Below are positions 20,823 through 28,432 of a stretch of DNA of 64,000 nucleotides, piece after piece. The DNA is from Bacillus sp. AFS006103 (GTDB taxonomy: Bacteria > Bacillota > Bacilli > Bacillales > Cytobacillaceae), in the NCBI GenBank assembly GCA_002559145.1, contig NTXX01000009.1:1-64000 (forward strand), read 5' to 3'. Both the position numbers and the translations under genes were made by a program. The notes under the pieces were generated by a model, which had not been told where the DNA came from, ran no database searches, and saw nothing but the letters and a program-made list of their open reading frames with translations. The number at the start of each line of letters is the position of its first letter. Within the stretch, counting starts at the first letter, position 1.

Positions 20823-21403
20823 CGCTTTCCTTCTTTTTCTACAGTCATGTCATCAACCAACTTTTCGGCGATTTTCCGATATAAATTACTCATATGAACA
20901 AGTGAGGAAATCATTAACACCTGTTCAAGATCGGCTGAGTTTCCTTTTTCATCCTCAGTAATTTCTTCATTCACATCCTTTACCCTTTCCGAAATGTCAG
21001 CTTTAAAATCCTCGACATTTTGTCGCGTTAAATTCAGATAACTAGAATAAAAGGACTCTAACTCCATCTCCTCTTGGATAATTTTTTGATTAATCCCTTG
21101 AAGTGTCACTTTAATATCATTGATGGAAAGTGCCCCTTTTAATTGGTAAATCAAACTCATCAGGATGAGATGCCTTTTTGAATACTTCTTATTCTGGATT
21201 GGAAAAATGAGTTTGCCTTTTGCATAGTTGTTAATCATCGTTTTGGTGAGAACCTTGTCGTCTTCATACCGCTTTGTTTCGTTGAATTTATTTTCAAACA
21301 ACTGAATCACTTGGTCCATGTATAAATCTATTTGTGGAATCTCATCTAAAGTTAAGCCTACATCTAAGCCGAGTTTCTCAATAATTTGCTGGATATTTTC
21401 CAT
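20813..21403 (-). CDS. DUF1836 protein
   Basis: 196-residue soluble protein of the DUF1836 family. The segment KTMINNYAKGKLIFPIQNKK YSKRHLILMSLIYQLKG resembles the family's MerR-like N-terminal helix-turn-helix, suggesting nucleic-acid binding. I favour ATG 21403 (protein MENIQQIIEKLG) with GGGG six bases upstream; the ATG at 21421 has no ribosome site. It overlaps the converging beta-helix gene by 10 bp and no terminator lies between them. Confidence 0.8.
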   Translation of the reverse strand: MENIQQIIEKLGLDVGLTLDEIPQIDLYMDQVIQLFENKFNETKRYEDDKVLTKTMINNYAKGKLIFPIQNKKYSKRHLILMSLIYQLKGALSINDIKVTLQGINQKIIQEEMELESFYSSYLNLTRQNVEDFKADISERVKDVNEEITEDEKGNSADLEQVLMISSLVHMSNLYRKIAEKLVDDMTVEKEGKRHK

Positions 21404-21457
21404 TCGTTTAACCCCGTTCATTGTCGTTATTTTTTATTATACCTTAAGATATATGCA

Positions 21458-21486
21458 TTGACTAGATGATGATATATAGGTATTAT
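21458..21486 (+). promoter_or_regulatory. Sigma-A promoter of hemolysin III homologue
   Basis: TTGACT (21458-21463), 17-bp spacer, TATTAT (21481-21486); the gene begins 46 bp further on. Confidence 0.7.
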
Positions 21487-21532
21487 TATAAGTAGTTATC
21501 AAAACTACATGCAATGCTGGGAGGCAATTAAA

Positions 21533-22180
21533 ATGAACAATTACATTCGCGAACCAATCAATGGACTAACCCATTTAGCCGGGGCCGTTTTAGCTTTTGT
21601 CGGGCTCCTTGCGATGGTTATCAAGGCGGCAGCTACGACTCATTCGCCGACTGCCATTACTGCGGTGATTATTTTCGGGGTTAGCATGATTCTGCTTTAT
21701 TCAGCATCGGCTACCTATCACATGGTAATTGCTCAGGATCGAGTCATTGCGTTTTTACGAAGGCTGGACCATTCGATGATTTTCATTTTAATTGCCGGTA
21801 CGTACACACCCTTTTGTTTTATAAGCCTGAACGGAAAAATAGGTGCCATCCTATTTTCGATTATCTCGGGGATTGCGATTAGCGGGGTTGTCTTTAAAAT
21901 GGTCTGGTTTAATTGCCCGCGCTGGATTTCTACTGCCCTATATTTAGCAATGGGCTGGATGATTGTGTTTGTTTTCTCACCGCTAACAAGCAGTTTAAAC
22001 CCGATTGGATTATTTTTACTCATTCTTGGGGGAATTTTTTATACCATTGGCGGGGTCATTTACGGTGCAAAGCCTAAGTTTTTAAAGTCAAAATACATGG
22101 GTTTCCATGAGATTTTTCATATCTTTATATTACTTGGGAGTTTGGCTCATTTTTTAACCGTTTTCCTTTATGTTATTTAA
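21533..22180 (+). CDS. Hemolysin III / PAQR family membrane protein
   Basis: 215-residue seven-helix membrane protein of the HlyIII/YqfA group. EPINGLTHLAGAVLA opens it, SASATYHM and LDHSMIFILIAGTYTPF carry the family's conserved Ser, His and Asp, and FHEIFHIFILLGSLAHF supplies the two C-terminal histidines of the Zn site. ATG 21533 is chosen because GGGAGG (21519-21524) precedes it; an in-frame upstream ATG (21509) lacks a ribosome site. Despite the name, a general hydrolase-like membrane role is more likely than haemolysis. Confidence 0.9.
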   Translation: MNNYIREPINGLTHLAGAVLAFVGLLAMVIKAAATTHSPTAITAVIIFGVSMILLYSASATYHMVIAQDRVIAFLRRLDHSMIFILIAGTYTPFCFISLNGKIGAILFSIISGIAISGVVFKMVWFNCPRWISTALYLAMGWMIVFVFSPLTSSLNPIGLFLLILGGIFYTIGGVIYGAKPKFLKSKYMGFHEIFHIFILLGSLAHFLTVFLYVI

Positions 22181-22185
22181 TTTTT

Positions 22186-22213
22186 AAAACGCCTTATTTG
22201 AAGGGCGTTTTTT
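22186..22213 (+). terminator. Terminator after hemolysin III homologue
   Basis: AAACGCC-TT pairs with AA-GGGCGTTT, with one bulge, and continues into a run of nine T residues. Confidence 0.85.
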
Positions 22214-22287
22214 TTTGAAAATAAACTACCTGCCCTTCGGACAAAATAACACCATGAAAGCACCACAAAAAGATCGAGGTGTTCCTG

Positions 22288-23109
22288 TTGTTGCGATTGT
22301 TTTTTCAAATGATTGTCATTGGACTTTGTTCCATGTTATTCGGATTTGCCTTTAACACCTTCCTTATTCCTCATCAGCTAACATCTGGTGGTGTCACAGG
22401 CATCGCCTTCTTTATTCACCATTTTTTAGATGTCAATACAGGGTCGATTATTTTGCTTATCAATATTCCTTTATTTCTATTAGGAGTAAAATACTTAGGT
22501 AAAAAGTTCATTTTGCTGACAGGCTATGCTGTTTTTGTTTTATCAATGAGTATGAAATTTATTCCCATTCACGCCATTAGCAAAGACATTCTTCTTTCTT
22601 CCATCATTGGAGGGGCTCTTTATGGTATTGCAGTTGGCCTTATCATTCGGATTGGAGGCTCGACTGGCGGAACGGATATTGTTAGTCTCACCCTCGCGAA
22701 AAAAAGGAACCTGCAGGTGGGCTTTTTAAATATTTGTATGAATTTTTTGGTGGTGGGGACTTCCGGACTGATTTTTGGATGGGGGATCACTCTTTATACA
22801 ATCATTGCGATTTATGTGTCCGGCCGTGCCGTAGATATGGTGTACACGAATCAAAATAAGCTAACGCTAACGATTGTGACGGAAAAGTTTGAGGAGCTGA
22901 CGGATGCACTAATTCATTTGCACGCTCGTGGCGTTACGGTAACGGATGCAGAAGGTGCATACACCCATAAGCCCAAAAAGGTGTTAACTACGGTGATCAC
23001 CAAATACGAATTAAATGAAACAAAACATGCGATTAGAACGGTAGATCCGAAAGCTTTTGTAAACATAATGCAGACGATGGAAGTGATGGGCCGTTTCCGC
23101 AGAGATTAA
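22288..23109 (+). CDS. YitT family membrane protein
   Basis: About 273-residue YitT-type protein: an N-terminal membrane domain with five to six helices (AFNTFLIPHQLTSGGVTGIA, IGGSTGGTDIVSL are family hallmarks) and a soluble C-terminal DUF2179 domain (about 215-270, YTNQNKLTLTIVTEKFEEL). GAGGTG at 22276-22281 best serves TTG 22288 (or 22291); the GTG at 22279 is inside that site. Substrate unknown for the family. Monocistronic. Confidence 0.85.
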   Translation: MLRLFFQMIVIGLCSMLFGFAFNTFLIPHQLTSGGVTGIAFFIHHFLDVNTGSIILLINIPLFLLGVKYLGKKFILLTGYAVFVLSMSMKFIPIHAISKDILLSSIIGGALYGIAVGLIIRIGGSTGGTDIVSLTLAKKRNLQVGFLNICMNFLVVGTSGLIFGWGITLYTIIAIYVSGRAVDMVYTNQNKLTLTIVTEKFEELTDALIHLHARGVTVTDAEGAYTHKPKKVLTTVITKYELNETKHAIRTVDPKAFVNIMQTMEVMGRFRRD

Positions 23110-23117
23110 TAGAGGAC

Positions 23118-23262
23118 TGATGCCCGTTTGGTTTATTTTTATGGTTGGTGGGCATTAGTCGCGTGGACTAGTTACCGTGGAGGCGATTTTTTGCGCTTAA
23201 CGGGCACCTTCCACTTCCTATGGTTACCGTTCATCCATTTTTTCCAGCCTTCACGGGCATCA
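23118..23262. repeat. Gene-free segment bounded by 10-bp inverted repeats
   Basis: TGATGCCCGT (23118-23127) and ACGGGCATCA (23253-23262) are perfect inverted repeats 145 bp apart around a more GC-rich, gene-free segment that contains GTTACCGT twice and a further ACGGGCACC. It could be a decayed miniature element or complex terminator. No coding sense was found on either strand. Confidence 0.35.
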
Positions 23263-23284
23263 TACGCCGGACATAACTCCTATT

Positions 23285-23659
23285 TCATCGTTCCATCTCT
23301 GCTAATCTGCCTAGTTCCTCCATCAATACCAATGCGTGATTATGTACCGGGTCCTTTGCTCCATATAAGAGCGTTACTGGGGCCAGCGCTGCCGTTTCAA
23401 AGATTTGCCGTATATATTCTTGCTTCTGTTCTTCCGTTCGAAGTTCATCAAGATATCTGTGTCGAAATTCTTCGAATAACTCAGGTTTATGACAAAACCA
23501 CTTCCGCAGTTCGTTGCTAGGAGCTAGGTCTTTATGCCAAAACGAAAGCTTCGCCGCTTCTTTCGAAATCCCCCTCGGCCACAAGCGGTCAATTAAAATA
23601 CGGCATCCATCCGATTCGTCGTAGGGCTCATAGACCCTTTTCATAAAAATATTTTCCAT
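23285..23659 (-). CDS. DUF488 family protein (YeaO-like)
   Basis: 124-residue protein with the DUF488 hallmarks KRVYEPYDESDGCRILIDRLWPRGISKE, WHKDLAPSNELRKWF and LLYGAKD. ATG 23659 lies six bases after GGAGG; nearer starts lack support. The family is widespread and functionally uncharacterised. Immediately upstream lies the 13-mer/palindrome repeat cluster, so its own promoter must lie within or before that repeat. Confidence 0.88.
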   Translation of the reverse strand: MENIFMKRVYEPYDESDGCRILIDRLWPRGISKEAAKLSFWHKDLAPSNELRKWFCHKPELFEEFRHRYLDELRTEEQKQEYIRQIFETAALAPVTLLYGAKDPVHNHALVLMEELGRLAEMER

Positions 23660-23674
23660 ACTTAACCTCCAATT

Positions 23675-23772
23675 GGTGTCAGGCACCCATCACCACTACG
23701 TCCACCCCGTATGGACAAATCCACGGATTTGTCCATACGGGGTGTCTGGCACCAACTAAATGGCACCAACTA
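23675..23772. repeat. Palindrome and GGTGTCAGGCACC repeat cluster
   Basis: Contains GGTGTCAGGCACC (23675-23687), a perfect 19-bp inverted repeat (ACCCCGTATGGACAAATCC at 23704-23722 and its complement 23725-23743, loop AC), GGTGTCTGGCACC (23741-23753), and a direct repeat TGGCACCAACTA (23747-23758, 23761-23772). The long stem would form an extremely stable hairpin. The same 13-mer occurs at 17432-17444. It looks like a REP-type repetitive element. Confidence 0.8.
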
Positions 23773-23779
23773 CTAAATA

Positions 23780-24010
23780 TTAATCCTCATCCTTTACGTC
23801 GATGCTTTCTGGGATAGGTTCGTTTAGGATTTCTTCGATAAGTTGTTTGTATTTTTCCATTTGTTTTAGGTGGGTGCTGAATTGTTCTTTGTAGATTAGG
23901 TACTCTTCCCCATCAAATAGGGCGCGAATTTTCTTTTGTTGGATTAGACTTTTTACGGTAGCCTCTGGAACCGATAAATATTCTGCTGTCTCTTTTACTG
24001 TAATGTACAA
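23780..24010 (-). CDS. Excisionase-type helix-turn-helix protein
   Basis: 76-residue protein. Residues about 1-48 form a MerR/excisionase-like winged helix (ITVKETAEYLSVPEATVKSL, then KIRALFDGEEYLI); the tail is helical and acidic. TTG 24010 follows GAGGAG by about eight bases. No integrase or phage gene is nearby, so a stand-alone DNA-binding regulator is more likely than an excisionase. It is followed by the REP-like cluster. Confidence 0.75.
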   Translation of the reverse strand: MYITVKETAEYLSVPEATVKSLIQQKKIRALFDGEEYLIYKEQFSTHLKQMEKYKQLIEEILNEPIPESIDVKDED

Positions 24011-24088
24011 TTTATATACTCCTCTTTAAAAAACCGTTTTTCTTTCCTGTCGGAAATTTTCCAAAGCTCATTCCCTTTTCTCAAACCT

Positions 24089-25024
24089 TCATCGTCCAAC
24101 CCCTGGTCGATGGTCCAAGAAGTTTTGATAGGCAAAGCCGCGGACAACATCTTCACTGTAATATTTTAATAGCTCATTAATAAGATTTTGACTTTTCGAG
24201 GCGTCTTCCAAATTAGTAATAAAGGTTACAATCCCATCAAAATCTGAGCCGAATCCAATCTGTTTGACCCCGCCTAATGCGCAAAAGTGATCAATATGTT
24301 TCACAAGGTCCGGAATCGTTACTTCGCCCGATTCTTTTACAAAAGGTGGATGGTAGACAACATGAATCAACCCGCCTTTAGCAAACATCGCCTGCGCCTG
24401 TTCATCTGTTAAGTTACGCAAATGGTTGCAGAGTGCTCGTGCATTCGAGTGACTCGCAATCGGATACTTAGCCAATTCAATGACTTCCCAAATCCCCTTG
24501 TCGCTTAAATGGGAAACATCGGTCAAGATTTGATGCTCGTTATTAAACTCGACAATTTCTTTACCGAAAAGGGTCAACCCAGCGCCGCGCGGTTCACCAG
24601 CACCATCTGCGGCAAGATTGGCTTGATTCCATGTCAAACCAACAGAACGTACCCCGAGTTGGTAAAGAATATGGAGCTTAGCTATATCATTGCCAATTGG
24701 GTCCACTCCTTCAAGCGTCAGCATGGCCCCAATTTGACCAATTTTTAAATCATCAAAATCCGCCCAGTCCTTGATATGGACCATATCCGGATTTTTACCA
24801 AGCACTTCCTTGTAAAAATAATCAATTTGCTCGAGCGCAACCTGAAATTTCTGATCCCCTTTAATATCCGGTTCGATAAAAATCGCAAAGCACTGCACTT
24901 TGATTTGGCCCTGTTGTAATCGAGTCTTATTTGTTTGTAATTCAGGTGCGTCAGCGTATCGCAACGCCCCCTTAGCTTCTTGAAGTTTCATTAGAGCATC
25001 ACAATGTAGGTCAATTATCTTCAT
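24089..25024 (-). CDS. Membrane dipeptidase family protein (M19)
   Basis: 311-residue peptidase-M19/renal-dipeptidase TIM barrel hydrolysing dipeptides. The first metal ligands are H7 and D9 in IDLHCDAL, the bridging Glu lies in LTLEGVDPIG, and SHSNAR and GFGSDFDG carry the later histidine and aspartate. ATG 25024 has GGAG nine bases upstream; the longer reading frame has no ribosome site. No signal peptide, so cytoplasmic despite the family name. Monocistronic. Confidence 0.88.
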   Translation of the reverse strand: MKIIDLHCDALMKLQEAKGALRYADAPELQTNKTRLQQGQIKVQCFAIFIEPDIKGDQKFQVALEQIDYFYKEVLGKNPDMVHIKDWADFDDLKIGQIGAMLTLEGVDPIGNDIAKLHILYQLGVRSVGLTWNQANLAADGAGEPRGAGLTLFGKEIVEFNNEHQILTDVSHLSDKGIWEVIELAKYPIASHSNARALCNHLRNLTDEQAQAMFAKGGLIHVVYHPPFVKESGEVTIPDLVKHIDHFCALGGVKQIGFGSDFDGIVTFITNLEDASKSQNLINELLKYYSEDVVRGFAYQNFLDHRPGVGR

Positions 25025-25121
25025 ATCCAGCGGACTCCTTTTTAACAAAAGTTTACCATAACAAAGAGAGCTAGGGTGATAAGTTTCCTAGCCCAACAAA
25101 AATATAAGTTTTAAGGAAAAA

Positions 25122-25580
25122 CTAATAAGTTGCTTCCGCCATTTTTTTGATACTAGGCAGTACCTTGTCCCAAATCTCCGCACTTAAATCGCGATATTTC
25201 TTCCCTTCCGGCATCACAGAGAAATCTCCTTGTAAAATATGTAGAGTCGTTTTTCCATTGTTCTCAGACAAGTGGAAGGTAATCCCGTCTTCTTCGGTAA
25301 CAAGTGCCTTTTCTTCGCTCCGAACGTCAAATACTGTAAAGCGGAGGATCTTATTTTGTTCGAGAGCCGTCACGTTCCCTTCAACTATGACCGTCCCATC
25401 CTCGCCTTTCCATAGAACAGGACTGCCAAGCTCCCAAGTGGAGTCGAGATGAAACTGTGGTCCACCGCTTGAAAATTCAGTCGCCCAATGGTTATTGTAC
25501 TCACTGACCGTAAGAACCTCCCATACCTTTGAAGCCGAAGAATTGATTTCAATCGTTTGGTCGACAAATAGTTTATTCAT
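25122..25580 (-). CDS. SRPBCC (AHSA1-type) domain protein
   Basis: 152-residue START/Bet v1-fold protein. FVDQTIEINSSASKVWEVLT is the usual opening, followed by alternating strands and a long C-terminal helix (WDKVLPSIKKMAEA). Ligand-binding cavity inferred; no catalytic residues are identifiable. AGGAGGT precedes the ATG. Monocistronic. Confidence 0.85.
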   Translation of the reverse strand: MNKLFVDQTIEINSSASKVWEVLTVSEYNNHWATEFSSGGPQFHLDSTWELGSPVLWKGEDGTVIVEGNVTALEQNKILRFTVFDVRSEEKALVTEEDGITFHLSENNGKTTLHILQGDFSVMPEGKKYRDLSAEIWDKVLPSIKKMAEATY

Positions 25581-25793
25581 AAATACCTCCTAGAGATGAT
25601 ATAACCATTATAATTCACCCGATATCCCTCATACAATTATAGATCAATAAAGTAAAGGAAACCCGCCGTTTGATTGGCGAGTCTCATGTTGTTTTAACGA
25701 ATTTTTTGATAGGCTTATTTATTCATTGAGCTGCTATTTTTATAACCGTTCCCCTTATTTGGAAGTTATTTTACATTTATCGGAAAATTAATT

Positions 25794-25897
25794 CCCCTTT
25801 TCGTAAAATTAACTCCCTTTTTAGTAGAATAACTCCTCTTTTTGTAAAATCAACTCCCTTTCCCGTAAAATCAACTCCCTTTTCCATAAAATTAACT
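25794..25897. repeat. Degenerate 21-bp tandem array
   Basis: Five consecutive units of 21, 20, 21, 21 and 21 bp with consensus CCCTTTTCGTAAAATYAACT, at 25794-25814, 25815-25834, 25835-25855, 25856-25876 and 25877-25897, plus a weaker copy upstream (ATCGGAAAATTAATT). Copies differ at the third-quarter bases, so the array is old. It abuts the stop codon of the M20 gene at 25906. Confidence 0.85.
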
Positions 25898-25905
25898 CTC
25901 TACTA

Positions 25906-27168
25906 TTAGTTAACCCTTCCCTCCCCCAGCAAATCATAAAGTGTACAAGCAATTATTTTGGTGGCATCGACTAAATCCTCTAAACGAATATTTTCATCAG
26001 CCCGGTGCCCATTGGCATCTTCAAGCCTTTTTGGGCCGACACCAAACATAATCGTCGGTATGCCTTTTTCATAAAAATGGCGGGCATCGGCATAGATTGG
26101 GACTCCGTTAATGGCCAATTCACCCTTGCCCTTCATAATGGACTGCCAATTCGACGATAATGCGGCAATTAGTGGAGAATTTTCCGGAACAGGTCCGAAG
26201 CTTTCTGCATGAAGGATTTTTCGAATTTCTAGTTTAATTCCTTCGGTTGCCTGAACTGCTTCCTCAACGACTTTTCTAAATTCCGCTTCCGCTTGTGCCG
26301 CGTCTTCACCTGGAATTAATCTTCGGTCGACCCTTATCGTACATTGATCGGGCACGACATTCGTGTTAATTCCTCCTGAAATTAATCCGATAACCAAGGT
26401 TGGATGGTCAATCCCAGGCACAGAAGATTTTTTAGCCGCGAGAGTCTGACGATATTCATATAGGCCATTTAATATCTTTGTCGTCGCCTCCAGCGCATCG
26501 ATTCCTGTTTGTGGCAGGGCGGCATGGGCAGACTTCCCTGTTGTTTTCACTTCAAAATGTAAACAGCCATTGTGAGCATTAACCGCTGAATAGGTAAAGC
26601 CAGCCGCAATCGCCATATCAGGACTTATAGTTCCTTGTTCAAGCAGTCGCCTAGGGCCTAATTCTCCGCCTGTTTCTTCATCAAACGTAAACGCAAGGTC
26701 GATTTTCCCTTGCAACTGTTGACTAATTCCCGCATCTTTCAAGGCTAAAACGGCGTAGGAATAGGCAGCAATATCTGATTTGGAAACAGCCACACCACGC
26801 CCATACATCTTTCCCTTAATAATTTCCCCGCCGTATGGGTCAACACTCCAGCCTAGCCCCGGCGGCACCACATCACCATGGGCATTTAAGGCGACGCACG
26901 TTCCTTCTCCGTTCCCAAACTCGGTCCTACTAAGGATGTTGGCCAAACTAATCATTCCAGCGGCCTTTACTTCTTCACGGTCTACCTCTAATAACGAAAC
27001 CTCCTCAAAGCCTAGTTCTTGAAGCTGTTCCTGTAAAAATGCAGCAATCGGGTAACAGTCACCTGCCGGGTTATCCGACGGAACTTGCACAATCCTTTTT
27101 AAAAAATCAATCATTTCACTTTGGTGTTCTTCAATCCACCGGACCAACCTTTCCTTATCCTGATTCAT
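25906..27168 (-). CDS. M20 family amidohydrolase (ArgE/DapE-type)
   Basis: 420-residue binuclear-zinc hydrolase. ALNAHGDVVPPG contains the first His-Asp pair, FDEETGGELGPRRL the catalytic and bridging glutamates, and ADARHFYEKGIPTIMFGVGP the later ligands; the dimerisation domain lies at about 200-310. The gene is last in the purine operon and its ATG overlaps the allC stop by 4 bp. This coupling suggests a role after allantoate, such as ureidoglycolate amide hydrolysis, but an ArgE-like specificity cannot be excluded. Confidence 0.85.
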   Translation of the reverse strand: MNQDKERLVRWIEEHQSEMIDFLKRIVQVPSDNPAGDCYPIAAFLQEQLQELGFEEVSLLEVDREEVKAAGMISLANILSRTEFGNGEGTCVALNAHGDVVPPGLGWSVDPYGGEIIKGKMYGRGVAVSKSDIAAYSYAVLALKDAGISQQLQGKIDLAFTFDEETGGELGPRRLLEQGTISPDMAIAAGFTYSAVNAHNGCLHFEVKTTGKSAHAALPQTGIDALEATTKILNGLYEYRQTLAAKKSSVPGIDHPTLVIGLISGGINTNVVPDQCTIRVDRRLIPGEDAAQAEAEFRKVVEEAVQATEGIKLEIRKILHAESFGPVPENSPLIAALSSNWQSIMKGKGELAINGVPIYADARHFYEKGIPTIMFGVGPKRLEDANGHRADENIRLEDLVDATKIIACTLYDLLGEGRVN

Positions 27169-28415
27169 AATGCTCCTCCTTTTTGCTGTGGATACGCTAG
27201 TTGATGTAATAATTGGATTAGTACATCAAGACCCTTATCTAAGTCGGCGGGGGATGTATATTCTAATGGTGAATGGCTGATTCCTCCCTGGCTTGGGACA
27301 AAAATCAAAGTAGTTGGACAAATTTGAGCAAACAACTGAGCATCATGCCCCGCCCCGCTGTTCATCACATGATAGGAGACCTTTTCCTTTACGCAAATCG
27401 TCTCTATCCTTTCATTTAGGCTTGGATCCATTTGAACTGGAAGAACCTCATGCCATTTTTCCATCTCCATCTCTAGCCCCGCTGATGCGGCAATCTCAAG
27501 AAATCGACTGGTAAATCGTTCACAAAATGAGCTTAAAACAGACTCGACTGGATGCCTGGCATCGACTGTAAAAACGATTTGACCAGGTATGACATTTGAA
27601 ACATTCGGCTCTACAAACAGCTGACCCACCGTCGTGACCAAATCTTCATCATATTCTTGAACCAGTTCATATAATTCATGAATCATTAACACCCCGCCAC
27701 GCAAGGCATCTTTTCGCCATTTCATTAGTGTTGTACCAGCATGATTGGGTTCGCCTTTTACTGTGATTCGAAAGCGTTTTTGACCAATAATGGTTTCAAC
27801 AATGCCAATCGACTTCGCTAGTTTTTCAAGGCTGGGTCCTTGTTCGATATGTAATTCAACGAATGCATGAATATCGTTACGGACCGTGTAATTATCAGCT
27901 TCAAGCCCAAAACCTGCCTCTTTCATCGCAGTTTCAAAGCCCATTCCATCCGAATCCCTCACACCGATTAAATCGGTAAAAGAATAGGTTCCTGTCACCA
28001 GCCCTGACCCCGAGCAGGCAATCGGAAAACGGCTCCCCTCCTCTTCACAAAACGAAACCACTTCAAGATTTAGCAACGGCTGGCCATACTCTTTTTTTAG
28101 ATGGCTTAAAGCTAGGACGGCAGCAATAATTCCATAGGCCCCATCGTACTTACCCCCGGAAGCCACTGTATCAACATGAGACCCAACAAGGATTGTTGGA
28201 GCCTCTGGACTTACAGTCGGCAGTCGTCCAAATAGGTTTCCAATGGAATCGAACTTTGTCTCGAGCCCGAGCAGCTCCATCCATTCCCGTAATGCTTGCT
28301 GCGCTTCTTTCCAAGGTTTGGAATAGAGGAGCCGAGTCACTTCGCCTTTACTTACTGCGCCAAACGAACTGAGCCACTCAATGGCTTCAGCCAAATTATT
28401 AGGGAACTGCTTCAT
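27165..28415 (-). CDS. Allantoate amidohydrolase AllC (PucF)
   Basis: 416-residue M20 hydantoinase/carbamoylase-type enzyme that hydrolyses allantoate in purine degradation. Zn ligands: GSHVDTVASGGKYDGAYG (His, Asp), SFCEEEGSRFP (Glu pair), HIEQGPSLE and SGAGHDAQ. ATG 28415 has AAGGGAGG seven bases upstream; a GTG three bases earlier is less well spaced. Lies 17 bp after the allantoinase stop. N-carbamoyl-amino-acid hydrolase is the alternative, but operon context favours allantoate. Confidence 0.9.
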   Translation of the reverse strand: MKQFPNNLAEAIEWLSSFGAVSKGEVTRLLYSKPWKEAQQALREWMELLGLETKFDSIGNLFGRLPTVSPEAPTILVGSHVDTVASGGKYDGAYGIIAAVLALSHLKKEYGQPLLNLEVVSFCEEEGSRFPIACSGSGLVTGTYSFTDLIGVRDSDGMGFETAMKEAGFGLEADNYTVRNDIHAFVELHIEQGPSLEKLAKSIGIVETIIGQKRFRITVKGEPNHAGTTLMKWRKDALRGGVLMIHELYELVQEYDEDLVTTVGQLFVEPNVSNVIPGQIVFTVDARHPVESVLSSFCERFTSRFLEIAASAGLEMEMEKWHEVLPVQMDPSLNERIETICVKEKVSYHVMNSGAGHDAQLFAQICPTTLIFVPSQGGISHSPLEYTSPADLDKGLDVLIQLLHQLAYPQQKGGAL

Positions 28416-28432
28416 CACTCGCCCTCCCTTGC

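Noticed and set aside
23128..23520. 130-codon plus-strand open frame over the DUF488 gene
   Set aside because: No ribosome site, unnatural aromatic-rich product, and the opposite strand encodes a recognisable DUF488 protein.
23780..24010. Prophage or integrative element marked by the excisionase-like protein
   Set aside because: No integrase, attachment repeats, tRNA gene or other phage genes nearby.
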